64,000 nt of DNA, from contig NZ_CP051651.1 in NCBI RefSeq assembly GCF_012848175.1, positions 4,471,501 through 4,535,500 of the forward strand, read 5' to 3'. The stretch is from Xanthomonas campestris pv. badrii. Lineage in GTDB: Bacteria; Pseudomonadota; Gammaproteobacteria; Xanthomonadales; Xanthomonadaceae. Every line of letters begins with the position of its first letter. Within the stretch, counting starts at the first letter, position 1. The notes beneath the pieces are model-generated. The model did not search any database and was not told the DNA's origin. It saw only the letters and a program-made list of their open reading frames with translations. Below, piece by piece: positions 16,382 to 30,450 of the stretch. The position numbers were made by a program, and so were the translations under genes.

Positions 16382-16781
16382 GGGGAACTCCTGAGGCATC
16401 TGCGGGGGAGATGCGTTGCAGCTGCTTTTGCTCGACACCACAACGCATGGCCACCAGCGTATGCGCACCCGTGGCGCGCAACTACGGATGCGAGGTATCA
16501 CTGAATCAAGCTGTGCCCGACTTCGCAGTCCGCAGTGGCCGTGGTCGATGCAATGCGCTCATCGCAAACGACGGAGACCTCGACGTTGCGCGCTGTCACT
16601 ATCGCAAAATGCACACGGCGGGCGATCGCTGGCGTCGGTGAGTGCCAGGCGGTGGGCAGTGGCAAAGGCGATGGAGACGCGCTCACGTCACGCCGCATGC
16701 TTGTCTACAAGCTGCACGGCGCGTCACGGTGCAGGCTTTTTCCGGCGTAATGCCTGCACCGTGTTTGCCAGCCGATGAGAG
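16382..16781. other. Spacer between endoglucanase genes 2 and 3
   Basis: These 400 bases contain no supported gene; the short frames present are low-quality. They hold the hairpin at 16725-16763 (3' end of copy 3) and must include the promoter of copy 2. Confidence 0.5.
16725..16763 (-). terminator. Hairpin downstream of endoglucanase gene 3
   Basis: The arms CACGGTGCAGGC and GCCTGCACCGTG are a perfect 12-bp inverted repeat around a 15-base loop containing a run of T (A on the minus strand). It lies about 20 bases past the stop codon at 16782. There is no clear T-run after the stem on the minus strand, so it may be a stability hairpin. Confidence 0.6.
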
Positions 16782-17858
16782 TCAGTGCTTGCCGGCGCGC
16801 CGCGCGTACTTGCTCAGGATGCGCATCTGCGGCTTGTCGCTGCCATCCTTGCCCGGCTGCACGGTGAAGAAGTAGTCCGGCTTCCACCATGCGCCAGCCG
16901 CCCACCAGGTCCAGCCCAGCCAGACGTCGCTATTCTTTTCCATGTACGTCAGCATGCCTTCCAGGGCCTTGTCGCAGACCGGATTGTTGGCGGTACCGAA
17001 TTCGCCCAGGAAGCCCTTCTGCTTGTTCTCGCGCAGCCAGTCGGTGAACCCGCGCAGTTTTTCTTCGCCAACGCTGTCGCTGGTGCACTGTGGCTTGGTG
17101 CCGCTGTAGTCGTTGTCCAGGTACTGGTGCGCTTCGAATGCCAGGTTGTTGCCGGGATCCTTGAGGATGGCCAGTGCCTTGGCGTTGGAGACGCCATAGC
17201 TGCTGCTGCGCCAACTGTGCGCGCCGGTGTACGCGGTGCCCGGTACCAGGATGAGATTCTTCGCGCCGGTCTTGCGGATCGCATTGATCGCACCTTGCGC
17301 CGCGGTTGCCCAATCCGGCGCGGAGATGCCATTGGGCTCGTTCATCAGCCCGAAGATCACCGATTTGTCGTCCTTGAACTCCAGCGCCAGCCGGCGCCAC
17401 AGGTCGGCCAGGGCGGCGGCGGGAACCTCGTCGGTACCGATACGCTTGCCGTTGTACTTGGCGTAGTTGTGCAGATCCAGGATCAGGAACTGCTTGTTGG
17501 CCTTGGCCGCTGCCAGCGACTTCTTGATCAGGCCGAGCTGGGTCGCATCCAGATCGCCATTGAGCTGGGGCTGCAGGCGCTCCCACAGAAACGGCAGCCG
17601 CATCGTATTCATGCCCTTGCCGGCGAAATAGCTGAAGTCCGAGGCGGCAGGGTAGGTGTAGTCCTTGAATAATACGCCGGGTTTCTTGCGCGAGTTGAAT
17701 TCCGCGCCGGACAGATTGACGCCGACGTATTTCAGGCCGGCAGAGGCCTTGTGCGGGCCGCCTGGCTCCTTGGCGTAGGCCAGCGGCACCGCTGCAAGCA
17801 GGGAAAGCGCCAGCCCAGCAGTACGCAGGCGGGCAAGCTGTGGGGGAGCGCGGAACAT
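16782..17858 (-). CDS. egl: GH5 endoglucanase (cellulase), copy 3
   Basis: The 358-residue protein starts at ATG 17858 with a strong AGGAGG ribosome site. A signal peptide (LRTAGLALSLLAAVPLAYA) and a short Gly/Pro/Lys linker precede the GH5 domain. LMNEPNG (E174) and FLGEFGTA (E286) give the two catalytic glutamates; LGWTWWAAGAWW closes the cleft. It is more Lys-rich than the other two copies, pointing to an older divergence within the array. It should act extracellularly on beta-1,4-glucan as part of plant cell wall breakdown. Confidence 0.94.
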   Translation of the reverse strand: MFRAPPQLARLRTAGLALSLLAAVPLAYAKEPGGPHKASAGLKYVGVNLSGAEFNSRKKPGVLFKDYTYPAASDFSYFAGKGMNTMRLPFLWERLQPQLNGDLDATQLGLIKKSLAAAKANKQFLILDLHNYAKYNGKRIGTDEVPAAALADLWRRLALEFKDDKSVIFGLMNEPNGISAPDWATAAQGAINAIRKTGAKNLILVPGTAYTGAHSWRSSSYGVSNAKALAILKDPGNNLAFEAHQYLDNDYSGTKPQCTSDSVGEEKLRGFTDWLRENKQKGFLGEFGTANNPVCDKALEGMLTYMEKNSDVWLGWTWWAAGAWWKPDYFFTVQPGKDGSDKPQMRILSKYARRAGKH

Positions 17859-18163
17859 GGAAGCCTCCTTCGGCATCGACGTGGTGACCGCGGGGGGAGG
17901 GCACGGCCGGTTGAGATGGTGCAGGGCGACAGGTGACCCGACGAGACTAGAAGCTCGCGCGTTAGCGCGCCATTCACGCGTGCAACACCGATTTGATCGC
18001 GCAAAAACACCTGCACGGCGCATGCTGTGCCAACGGTAGCGTTCGCAAGAGGACAGGCAAGACGCACTGTCGCACGAGCGCGACGCGTCGCTGTCTTAAG
18101 CTATCAGGCCTGTTTTCCCGTCGTTCGCACCTCGTGCGCACGGCCCATACCCCGGAGTCTCCC
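17859..18163. other. Divergent promoter region between endoglucanase 3 and alcohol dehydrogenase
   Basis: These 305 bases separate two divergent starts. No gene is supported here and I could not identify promoter boxes reliably. Confidence 0.45.
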
Positions 18164-19222
18164 ATGAGCCAAGCCCACGCCTTTGCCGCCCAAGCCGCCG
18201 ACCAGCCGCTTGCCCCGTTCGTGTTCGAACGGCGCGCACCCGGCCCCAACGATGTGCAGATCGATATCGCCTACTGCGGTGTCTGTCACTCCGACCTGCA
18301 CACCGCGCGCAACGAATGGCACAACACGCTGTATCCGTCGGTCCCAGGCCACGAGATCGTCGGCCGCGTGACCGCCGTCGGCAATGCGGTGACCGGCTTC
18401 AAGGTCGGCGACCTCGCCGGCGTCGGCTGCATGGTCGACAGCTGCCGCAGCTGCGCCTCCTGCCAGGAAGGCGAAGAGCAATACTGCGAAGCCGGCTTCA
18501 CCGGCACCTACAACGGCCCGATGTTCGGTGGCGGCGAGAACACCTACGGCGGCTACTCCGACCATATCGTGGTCGACCAGAAGTACGTGCTGCGCATCTC
18601 CCATTCCGACAACCTGGCCGCGGTGGCGCCGTTGCTGTGCGCCGGCATCACCACCTACTCGCCGCTGGCGCACTGGAAGGTGGGTCCGGGCCACAAGGTG
18701 GGCGTGGTCGGCCTGGGTGGCCTGGGGCACATGGCGGTGAAGATCGCCAAGGCGATGGGCGCCACCGTGGTGCTGTTCACCACCTCCGAGGGCAAGCGCG
18801 CCGATGCGCTGCGCCTGGGCGCCAGCGAAGTGGTGATTTCCAAGGACGAGGCGCAGATGGCCGCGCAGTACAACACCCTGGACTTCATCCTCAACACCGT
18901 GGCCGCGCCGCACAACCTGGACCCGTTCCTCAATGCGCTCAAGCGCGACGGCGCGATGGTGCTGGTGGGCGTGCCCGAGCAGTCGCATCCCTCACCGAGC
19001 GTGTTCAACCTGGTGATGAAGCGCCGCACCCTGGCCGGCTCGCTGATCGGCGGCATCCGCCAGACCCAGGAAATGCTGGATTTCTGCGCCAAGCACAACA
19101 TCGTCTCGGACATCGAAACCATTCGCGCCGACGAAATCAACACCGCCTACGAGCGCATGCTCAAGGGCGATGTGAAGTATCGCTTCGTGATCGACATGGC
19201 CACGCTGGATAAGGCGGCCTGA
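18164..19222 (+). CDS. Zinc-dependent alcohol dehydrogenase/aldehyde reductase, cinnamyl-ADH (YahK) type
   Basis: The 352-residue protein starts at ATG 18164 behind a GGAG site. The medium-chain dehydrogenase catalytic zinc site is visible in CGVCHSDLH and PGHEIVGRV. The structural zinc lobe is GCMVDSCRSCASCQEGEEQYC. The Rossmann motif is VVGLGGLGHMAVK, with FTTSEGK downstream, where Ser-x-x-Lys favours NADP(H). Overall spacing matches the YahK/cinnamyl alcohol dehydrogenase group, which reduces aldehydes with NADPH. In a plant pathogen it may detoxify plant-derived aldehydes; that is inference. It is transcribed away from the endoglucanases, and its 3' end converges on gltD. Confidence 0.92.
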   Translation: MSQAHAFAAQAADQPLAPFVFERRAPGPNDVQIDIAYCGVCHSDLHTARNEWHNTLYPSVPGHEIVGRVTAVGNAVTGFKVGDLAGVGCMVDSCRSCASCQEGEEQYCEAGFTGTYNGPMFGGGENTYGGYSDHIVVDQKYVLRISHSDNLAAVAPLLCAGITTYSPLAHWKVGPGHKVGVVGLGGLGHMAVKIAKAMGATVVLFTTSEGKRADALRLGASEVVISKDEAQMAAQYNTLDFILNTVAAPHNLDPFLNALKRDGAMVLVGVPEQSHPSPSVFNLVMKRRTLAGSLIGGIRQTQEMLDFCAKHNIVSDIETIRADEINTAYERMLKGDVKYRFVIDMATLDKAA

Positions 19223-19317
19223 TCGTCGGTTGCATGACGCTTGATCGGCAGCCTGCGGTCAGGCGTGCTGCAGCCAACCGATGCGCAATGACGTCAGGTG
19301 CGTAGAGTCGGTAGGAG

Positions 19318-19344
19318 CCGGCATGTAAGTGTGTTACATGCCGG
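19318..19344. terminator. Convergent-spacer hairpin
   Basis: CCGGCATGTAA-GTGTG-TTACATGCCGG is a perfect 11-bp inverted repeat between the alcohol dehydrogenase and gltD 3' ends. It is preceded by GTAGGAG, like the start of Xanthomonas intergenic repeats. There is no long T-run, so termination is an inference. Confidence 0.5.
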
Positions 19345-19480
19345 TCCCGAGCATCGACCGCGCCTGCCTGGCATTTGTTGAACGAGCGGATCGCCTTGAG
19401 CTGTGATCTGCAGGTGACCGCACTACCAGACCAGCGTGGCGGCACCTGTGTGTGCCGCCCAGAAAACTAACCGCAGATGC

Positions 19481-21521
<2,041 letters not shown>

Positions 21522-21529
21522 GCAAAAAC

Positions 21530-26002
<4,473 letters not shown>

Positions 26003-26205
26003 GTGTGCCTCGTTGCGATCTTGGGAGAGCGGCGACGACGTTGCAGCGCTCGATCCGTGGAGCGTTTCGAAGAGGTCACCGGATGATCGACTAGACCACA
26101 GTTGATGCGGTGCCGCAATACACCGTTACAGCTGCAACGAGCACCGCGCAAATCCCTTGCGGCAGCTGGCTTGGCGCCGCTCCGGCGAGCGGCGCCAAGC
26201 GCTGC

Positions 26206-26586
26206 TCAGCCGCAGCGCACCGAGGTGACGACGTTCTTGGCATCCACTTCCAGATTGAGCCGTTCGCCGTTGAATTCCATGGTCACCATCTGGCCAGGCT
26301 TGAGGACGCGCACCGACTTGGCGCCGGCATCGCTGCGGGCCTGTTCGCTCACTGCATCGGTCACCGGCTGGCCCACCAGCGACTGCACCTGGGTGGCATC
26401 GCAGCTGCCGATCGGCGGCGCTTCGGGGGCCGCGTCGGGTGCAGGCGCGGAGGCCTGTTCGGCCGCGTGCTGGGCCTTGGCAGCGACGGCTTCCTGCTCG
26501 TCGGGTTGTGGCTTGTTGCAGGCACTCAATGCAGCCAGCACGACCAGGGTGCAAGTCAGACGGGCAATAGGCAGGACAGCGCGCAT
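26206..26586 (-). CDS. I78-family protease-inhibitor-like lipoprotein, copy 1
   Basis: The 126-residue protein starts at ATG 26586 behind a GGAG site. It has a lipobox (LAALSAC) and an Ala/Pro/Gln linker. The C-terminal domain reads SCDATQVQSLVGQPVTDAVSEQARSDAGAKSVRVLKPGQMVTMEFNGERLNLEVDAKNVVTSVRCG. This matches the I78 family pattern: a Cys near the start, Q-x-L-V-G-x-P, then a G-x-x-x-T-x-E/D-x-x-x-x-R-L-N core and a terminal R-C-G. I78 proteins resemble the Aspergillus elastase inhibitor AFLEI; their bacterial role is little known. The protein is probably anchored in the envelope. A second I78 gene lies beyond the topoisomerase at 27980. Confidence 0.85.
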   Translation of the reverse strand: MRAVLPIARLTCTLVVLAALSACNKPQPDEQEAVAAKAQHAAEQASAPAPDAAPEAPPIGSCDATQVQSLVGQPVTDAVSEQARSDAGAKSVRVLKPGQMVTMEFNGERLNLEVDAKNVVTSVRCG

Positions 26587-26731
26587 CGATGACTCCAGCA
26601 AAGGGGATGCCCCAAGCATAAGCACAATTCGCACAACCGGCATGGCTTGCGCACACGCCGTTGTCATTGCGTTGACGTGGCCTAGTCCTGCCCGGCCCAA
26701 CAATCGGCCGACCACCTTCGATGTGCATGCA

Positions 26732-27913
26732 ATGAAAGCCAAACGCATCCTTCGCAATGCCGCCGTCGCGGCCAGTACCACCGGCAAGCTCGCGGCTGCT
26801 GCCACCGGTGCAGCGGTGGCCACGGCGGCGGTTGCCACCGCTGCGGCCGTCGCACAGGCCAAGGCCACCGCGCGCGCGGCGGGGCTGACCTATGTCAACG
26901 ACCAGCAACCGGGCATCAGCCGGCGCAGGGCCGGCAAGAGCTTCAGCTACCGCAGTGCGGACGGGCAGCGCATTGCCGATGCCGATACCTTGCAGCGCAT
27001 CCGCGCGCTGGCCATTCCACCGGCCTATACCGAGGTGTGGATCTGCGCCAAGCCCAACGGGCATCTGCAGGCCACCGGGCGCGATGCGCGGCGGCGCAAG
27101 CAATATCGCTATCACCCCGACTGGGCGCAGGTGCGCGGCGAGGGCAAGTTCGAGCGCGTGATCGCCTTCGGCACCGCGTTGCCCAAGCTGCGGCGGCGCC
27201 TGCGACGCGATCTGGCGCTGCCAGGCTTCCCGCGCGAAAAGGTGCTGGCCATCGTGGTGGCGCTGTTGGCCGATACGCTGGTGCGCGTGGGCAATGCCGA
27301 ATATGCGCGCAGCAATCGCTCGTATGGACTCACCACGCTGCGCAACCGGCACATGGAATTTCTCAAGGGCGGCCGCGCCCGGCTGAAATTCCGCGGCAAG
27401 AGCGGGCAGGAGCACGACATCGAGGTGGACGACACGCAGCTGGTCAAGCTGATTCGGCAGTGCCAGCAACTGCCGGGGCAATCGTTGTTCCAGTACCGCG
27501 ACGACGATGGCCAGCTGCAGCCGGTGGATTCGGGGCAGGTCAACGATTACCTGCGCGAGGCGATGGGCGAGGACTTCACTGCCAAGGATTTCCGTACCTG
27601 GGGCGGCACGTTGGCCGCATTGCAACGCCTGGCCCGGCTACCGTTACCCGAGCGCAGCAGCGAACGTGCGCTCAAGCAGGTGCAGAACGATGTCATCCGC
27701 GAGGTGGCCGATGCCCTGGGCAATACGCCCTCGGTCTGCCGCAAGGCCTATATCGACCCCTGCGTATTCGAGGGCTGGCGTGCCGGCGAACTGCAGGCCA
27801 TGGCCACCGGCGTGCGCGGCGAGCGGCAGTGGGAAGCAGCCACGCTGAAGTTTCTCACCGCCTCGCGTGCCAAGCTGAAGACAACGACAAAGAGCACTTC
27901 GAAACGCAAATGA
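26732..27913 (+). CDS. Eukaryotic-like DNA topoisomerase IB
   Basis: The 393-residue protein starts at ATG 26732; a GTG three codons upstream is also possible. An Ala-rich N-terminus (about 50 residues) is followed by the poxvirus-type TopIB core: IRALAIPPAYTEVWICAKPNGHLQATGRDARRRKQYRYHPDW, VLAIVVALLADTLVRVGNAEYARSNRSYGLTTLRNRH, FRGKSGQEHDIEVDD and KDFRTWGGTLAAL. The catalytic Tyr lies in SVCRKAYIDPCVFEGW. The enzyme relaxes supercoils by nicking one strand through a 3'-phosphotyrosine link. The Ala-rich leader looks less conserved and could include a non-native start. It is transcribed opposite to the I78 genes on either side. Confidence 0.93.
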   Translation: MKAKRILRNAAVAASTTGKLAAAATGAAVATAAVATAAAVAQAKATARAAGLTYVNDQQPGISRRRAGKSFSYRSADGQRIADADTLQRIRALAIPPAYTEVWICAKPNGHLQATGRDARRRKQYRYHPDWAQVRGEGKFERVIAFGTALPKLRRRLRRDLALPGFPREKVLAIVVALLADTLVRVGNAEYARSNRSYGLTTLRNRHMEFLKGGRARLKFRGKSGQEHDIEVDDTQLVKLIRQCQQLPGQSLFQYRDDDGQLQPVDSGQVNDYLREAMGEDFTAKDFRTWGGTLAALQRLARLPLPERSSERALKQVQNDVIREVADALGNTPSVCRKAYIDPCVFEGWRAGELQAMATGVRGERQWEAATLKFLTASRAKLKTTTKSTSKRK

Positions 27914-27952
27914 ATGGGCCGGATCGGGAACCAAAAAGCCGCGATGCTTTTC

Positions 27953-27978
27953 GAATCCCGAATCCCGAATCCCGATTC
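27953..27978. repeat. GAATCCC heptamer tandem repeat
   Basis: Three to four copies of GAATCCC lie between the convergent topoisomerase and I78 copy 2. They are similar in style to the repeat at 2703-2729. It is a candidate slippage site without a known role. Confidence 0.55.
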
Positions 27979-27979
27979 C

Positions 27980-28324
27980 TCAGCCGCAATACACCGCGGT
28001 GATGTTGTTGTTCGGCCCGGTCTCGATGGTGAGGTGTTCGCCGCCGCTGGCACTGGCGCCTTGCGCCGGATCGGCCAGCCCGCTGGCGGTGGTGCCGCCG
28101 GTGGCGCGCTCGCCCGGACGCACGCTCACCTGCAGGCTGTCGCTGTCCACCCGCGCGCGCTCCACGGTCTGCCTGGCCGCGGCCAGGCCCACGATGCCGC
28201 GCACGCTGTCGATATGGCACTGGCCGGAGATCACCCCATCGATCGGCTGCACCTGTGCCACCTGGTTGGAGGCGCAGGCCGACAGCAGCAGGACGGCGGT
28301 CAGCGGGACAAGGACACGGATCAT
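27980..28324 (-). CDS. I78-family protease-inhibitor-like lipoprotein, copy 2
   Basis: The 114-residue protein (MIRVLVPLTAVLLLSACASNQ) has a clear lipobox, LLSAC. The domain contains GQCHIDSVRGIVGLAAARQTVERARVDSDSLQVSVRPGE and ends HLTIETGPNNNITAVYCG, the closing strand of the I78 family. It differs strongly from copy 1 (different linker, no E-x-x-G-E-R-L-N core), so the two are old paralogs rather than a recent duplication. Its frame ends in the spacer shared with the convergent topoisomerase. It is probably a membrane-anchored envelope protein. Confidence 0.8.
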   Translation of the reverse strand: MIRVLVPLTAVLLLSACASNQVAQVQPIDGVISGQCHIDSVRGIVGLAAARQTVERARVDSDSLQVSVRPGERATGGTTASGLADPAQGASASGGEHLTIETGPNNNITAVYCG

Positions 28325-28701
28325 GGGGGCAACTCCAGGCGAAGGACGTGGCCGTCAGCGTGAATGGGCCGCTGTCGCGGTGGCATGAAGGCATCCGCCG
28401 TGCCCGCGAGGCGAGGGAAGCGAGCGTGGCCAGCAAAACCGCAGCGAGCAGTCGTCAGCATAGTCGTTGCCGGGTAACTGTCGCCGATGGCGCGTGGTGC
28501 GAAGCAGCCACGGCACGCCGCGGCTCCGCTACGCATGTGCAGGATCAAATTCGCCCGACGTCGCGTGCACCACCGGGCGGCCGGGCAGACTCGGCGGCCT
28601 GCCTTGGAGCGATGCCAGATGACCACACCACAGCGGCGCGCAACATCCCGACATCGAAACGCAGCGCATGCCAAGCGATCACCCACCGAGCGGTCGATCG
28701 A
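28325..28701. other. Intergenic stretch without a supported gene
   Basis: Both strands show only Arg/Ala/Pro-rich frames that look like high-GC shadows. It presumably includes the promoter of I78 copy 2. No repeats or strong hairpins were noticed. Confidence 0.4.
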
Positions 28702-29013
28702 ATGAGCCGCGCTGCTCACCCACGCAATGGCGCGCCCGCATCCGGGCCAGGGCTGATCTGCTGCCTGGCAGTGGCGTTGGTAGGCTGCATGCTGCTCATG
28801 CTCGCGCCCTGGAAACAGCGTGAGATGTCGGCACTGATCGGCTTGCATGCGCAACCGCACGCGCCCGGCTGCGCTGCGCGCGCAAGCGAGGCCACTGCCA
28901 CGGCCGCAGCGGTCACGGTCGGGAAAAACGATGCCGCCGACGAAAGCAGCCTGCCGAACTGGCGCCAGCTCACGCGTGCGCTGCAGGCCTGGTTGCACGC
29001 CGACTGCCATTGA
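28702..29013 (+). CDS. Hypothetical small membrane protein
   Basis: A possible 103-residue protein starts at ATG 28702 (MSRAAHPRNG). It has one strongly hydrophobic segment (GLICCLAVALVGCMLLMLAPW, residues about 18-38) and a polar C-terminus with two Cys. No good ribosome site is seen and I recognise no family. The single coherent membrane segment is the only argument for coding. Confidence 0.35.
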   Translation: MSRAAHPRNGAPASGPGLICCLAVALVGCMLLMLAPWKQREMSALIGLHAQPHAPGCAARASEATATAAAVTVGKNDAADESSLPNWRQLTRALQAWLHADCH

Positions 29014-29061
29014 TGCGATCGGTACGCTTGCCCTCATTCAGCAGCGTATCTGGGTGGCGCC

Positions 29062-29820
29062 TCAGCGATAGCGCGACAGATCCGGTGCCTTGATCGTTGG
29101 CGTCATCAGTTTCGCGCCCAGCGTCTGCACGCCGGGTTGGCTGGCCAGTTTCAGTGCGCCATGCAGCAACTGGATGCCGAGCCGGCTGTGGGGATTCATC
29201 AGGCGTGCGCCGATCTTGGGCACGCCCTGCGCCTGCTCCACCATCGGGCGCATGGCCGCTTCATAGCGTGCAAATGCCTGCTGCAGATCGTCGTGCAGGG
29301 CCAGTTCGCCAGCCAGCACATAGGCGCCGGTCACCGCCAGGGTGGTGCCGATTCCGGCCAGTGGCGTGGCGCACCAGGCCGCATCGCCGGTGAGCACCAC
29401 GCGGCCGCTCTGCTGTGCCTCGTCGGCAGAAAACCCCTGCAATGCCTGCGCATTGAGCTCGATCAGCACCTTGCCGCCCAGGGTGGCGATCTTGCGTCCC
29501 CGTGCGGTCAGCGCCACCAGCGCCGCACGCCGGTCTTGCGGGGTGGGCGTCCGTTTGACCAGGCCGAGTCTCTCCAGCTTGTCCAGCAGCGCCACCATGG
29601 CCGGCTGTTTGATCGCCGAGGCGATGACCATATCCCGCTGCAGCATTGGCCCCTTCCAGGACAGCAGCATGATCGGCCCGATCAGCGCCAGCGACACGCC
29701 GTGCGGCCGCAACTGCGCATCCACCAGGCGGTTGAACACGCGTGCCGCGTGGTTGGCCAGATACCCCGGCGCCACCGCGGCCTGGGGATGAATCAACGGG
29801 TCTTGCTCGTGCATCTGCAT
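29062..29820 (-). CDS. Chimeric protein: MarR-family regulator fused to C-terminus of a flavin monooxygenase
   Basis: Residues 1-137 are a MarR-type winged helix: NHAARVFNRLVDAQLRPHGVSLALIGPIMLL, IKQPAMVALLDKLERLGLVKRTPTPQDRRAALVALTARG (recognition helix and wing). From about residue 138 the sequence changes to SGRVVLTGDAAWCATPLAGIGTTLAVTGAYVLAGELALHDDLQQAFARYE, the GD-x(6)-P-x-x-G-x-G motif of FAD-dependent monooxygenases. Only the last third of such an enzyme is present; the N-terminal GxGxxG dinucleotide fold is missing. The simplest reading is an in-frame deletion of around 0.8-1 kb joining two neighbouring genes; the junction is near 29405-29415. DNA binding may survive, while oxygenase activity cannot. 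The start was chosen as the first ATG (29820); no clear ribosome site is visible. Confidence 0.85.
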   Translation of the reverse strand: MQMHEQDPLIHPQAAVAPGYLANHAARVFNRLVDAQLRPHGVSLALIGPIMLLSWKGPMLQRDMVIASAIKQPAMVALLDKLERLGLVKRTPTPQDRRAALVALTARGRKIATLGGKVLIELNAQALQGFSADEAQQSGRVVLTGDAAWCATPLAGIGTTLAVTGAYVLAGELALHDDLQQAFARYEAAMRPMVEQAQGVPKIGARLMNPHSRLGIQLLHGALKLASQPGVQTLGAKLMTPTIKAPDLSRYR

Positions 29821-30006
29821 CAACAACCGTCAAGTGGTGCCACATGGCCGTGTGCAGATGGTATCGGGCATGCGGGCCAGGCGTGGCGGTGTGACGTAGC
29901 CGGTGGTGGCACGCGGCCCGGTCTGCCGGCAATCGGTGACGGTCGGATGCAAAAGCCGGCGGCTATACGGCGACAGGCCATGCAGCACCCTGCCATCCGA
30001 CCTATT

Positions 30007-30022
30007 GACGACAGCTGTAGTC
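30007..30022. promoter_or_regulatory. BlaI-type operator 1
   Basis: GACGACAGCTGTAGTC is a near-perfect palindrome (7 of 8 positions), similar to the GACTACA/TGTAGTC half-sites bound by BlaI/MecI-family repressors. It lies 39 bases before the blaI-like start. Confidence 0.7.
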
Positions 30023-30034
30023 AGGCCTAGGGTA

Positions 30035-30049
30035 GCGACAACTGTAGTC
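30035..30049. promoter_or_regulatory. BlaI-type operator 2
   Basis: GCGACAACTGTAGTC repeats the core of operator 1 exactly 30 bases downstream (ACAGCTGTAGTCAGG versus ACAACTGTAGTCAGG). It abuts the AGGAGG ribosome site of the blaI-like gene, suggesting autorepression. Confidence 0.65.
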
Positions 30050-30060
30050 AGGAGGCCGCC

Positions 30061-30447
30061 ATGCGCGGCAAGACCATCGGGGACCAGGAGCTGGCCCTGT
30101 TGCAATACGTCCAAGAACAGCGGCACGCCAGCGTGGGCGAAGTGGCGGCGGCGTTTGGTGAGCCGCGTGGGCTGGCGCGCTCGACCGTGCTGACCATGAT
30201 GGAGCGGCTGCGCACCAAGGGGTTTTTGCGACGCAAGCAGGTCGAGGGGGTGTATCGCTACAGCGCTACCGCCGGGCAGGACGATGTGGTGCGCTCGGCG
30301 GTGGGGCAGTTCGTGGAAAAGACGCTGCAGGGTTCGGTGTCGCCCTTCGTGGCGTGGATGTCGCAGCGTGCCGAGGTCAGCGATACCGAGCTGGCCGAAC
30401 TGGAAGCGTTGGTCGCCAAGCTGCAGTCGCAGCGCAAGGAGGATTGA
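30061..30447 (+). CDS. BlaI/MecI/CopY-family transcriptional repressor
   Basis: The 128-residue protein starts at ATG 30061 behind AGGAGG. Its N-terminal winged helix reads ELALLQYVQEQRHASVGEVAAAFGEPRGLARSTVLTMMERLRTKGFLRRKQVEGVYRYSATAGQDDV, the BlaI signature. The C-terminus (VEKTLQGSVSPFVAWMSQRAEVSDTELAELEALVAKL) is the dimerisation helix. Family members bind palindromes at their own promoter and are inactivated by a partner M56 protease. That partner follows 3 bases downstream. Two operators lie in the promoter. Confidence 0.93.
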   Translation: MRGKTIGDQELALLQYVQEQRHASVGEVAAAFGEPRGLARSTVLTMMERLRTKGFLRRKQVEGVYRYSATAGQDDVVRSAVGQFVEKTLQGSVSPFVAWMSQRAEVSDTELAELEALVAKLQSQRKED

Positions 30448-30450
30448 GCC

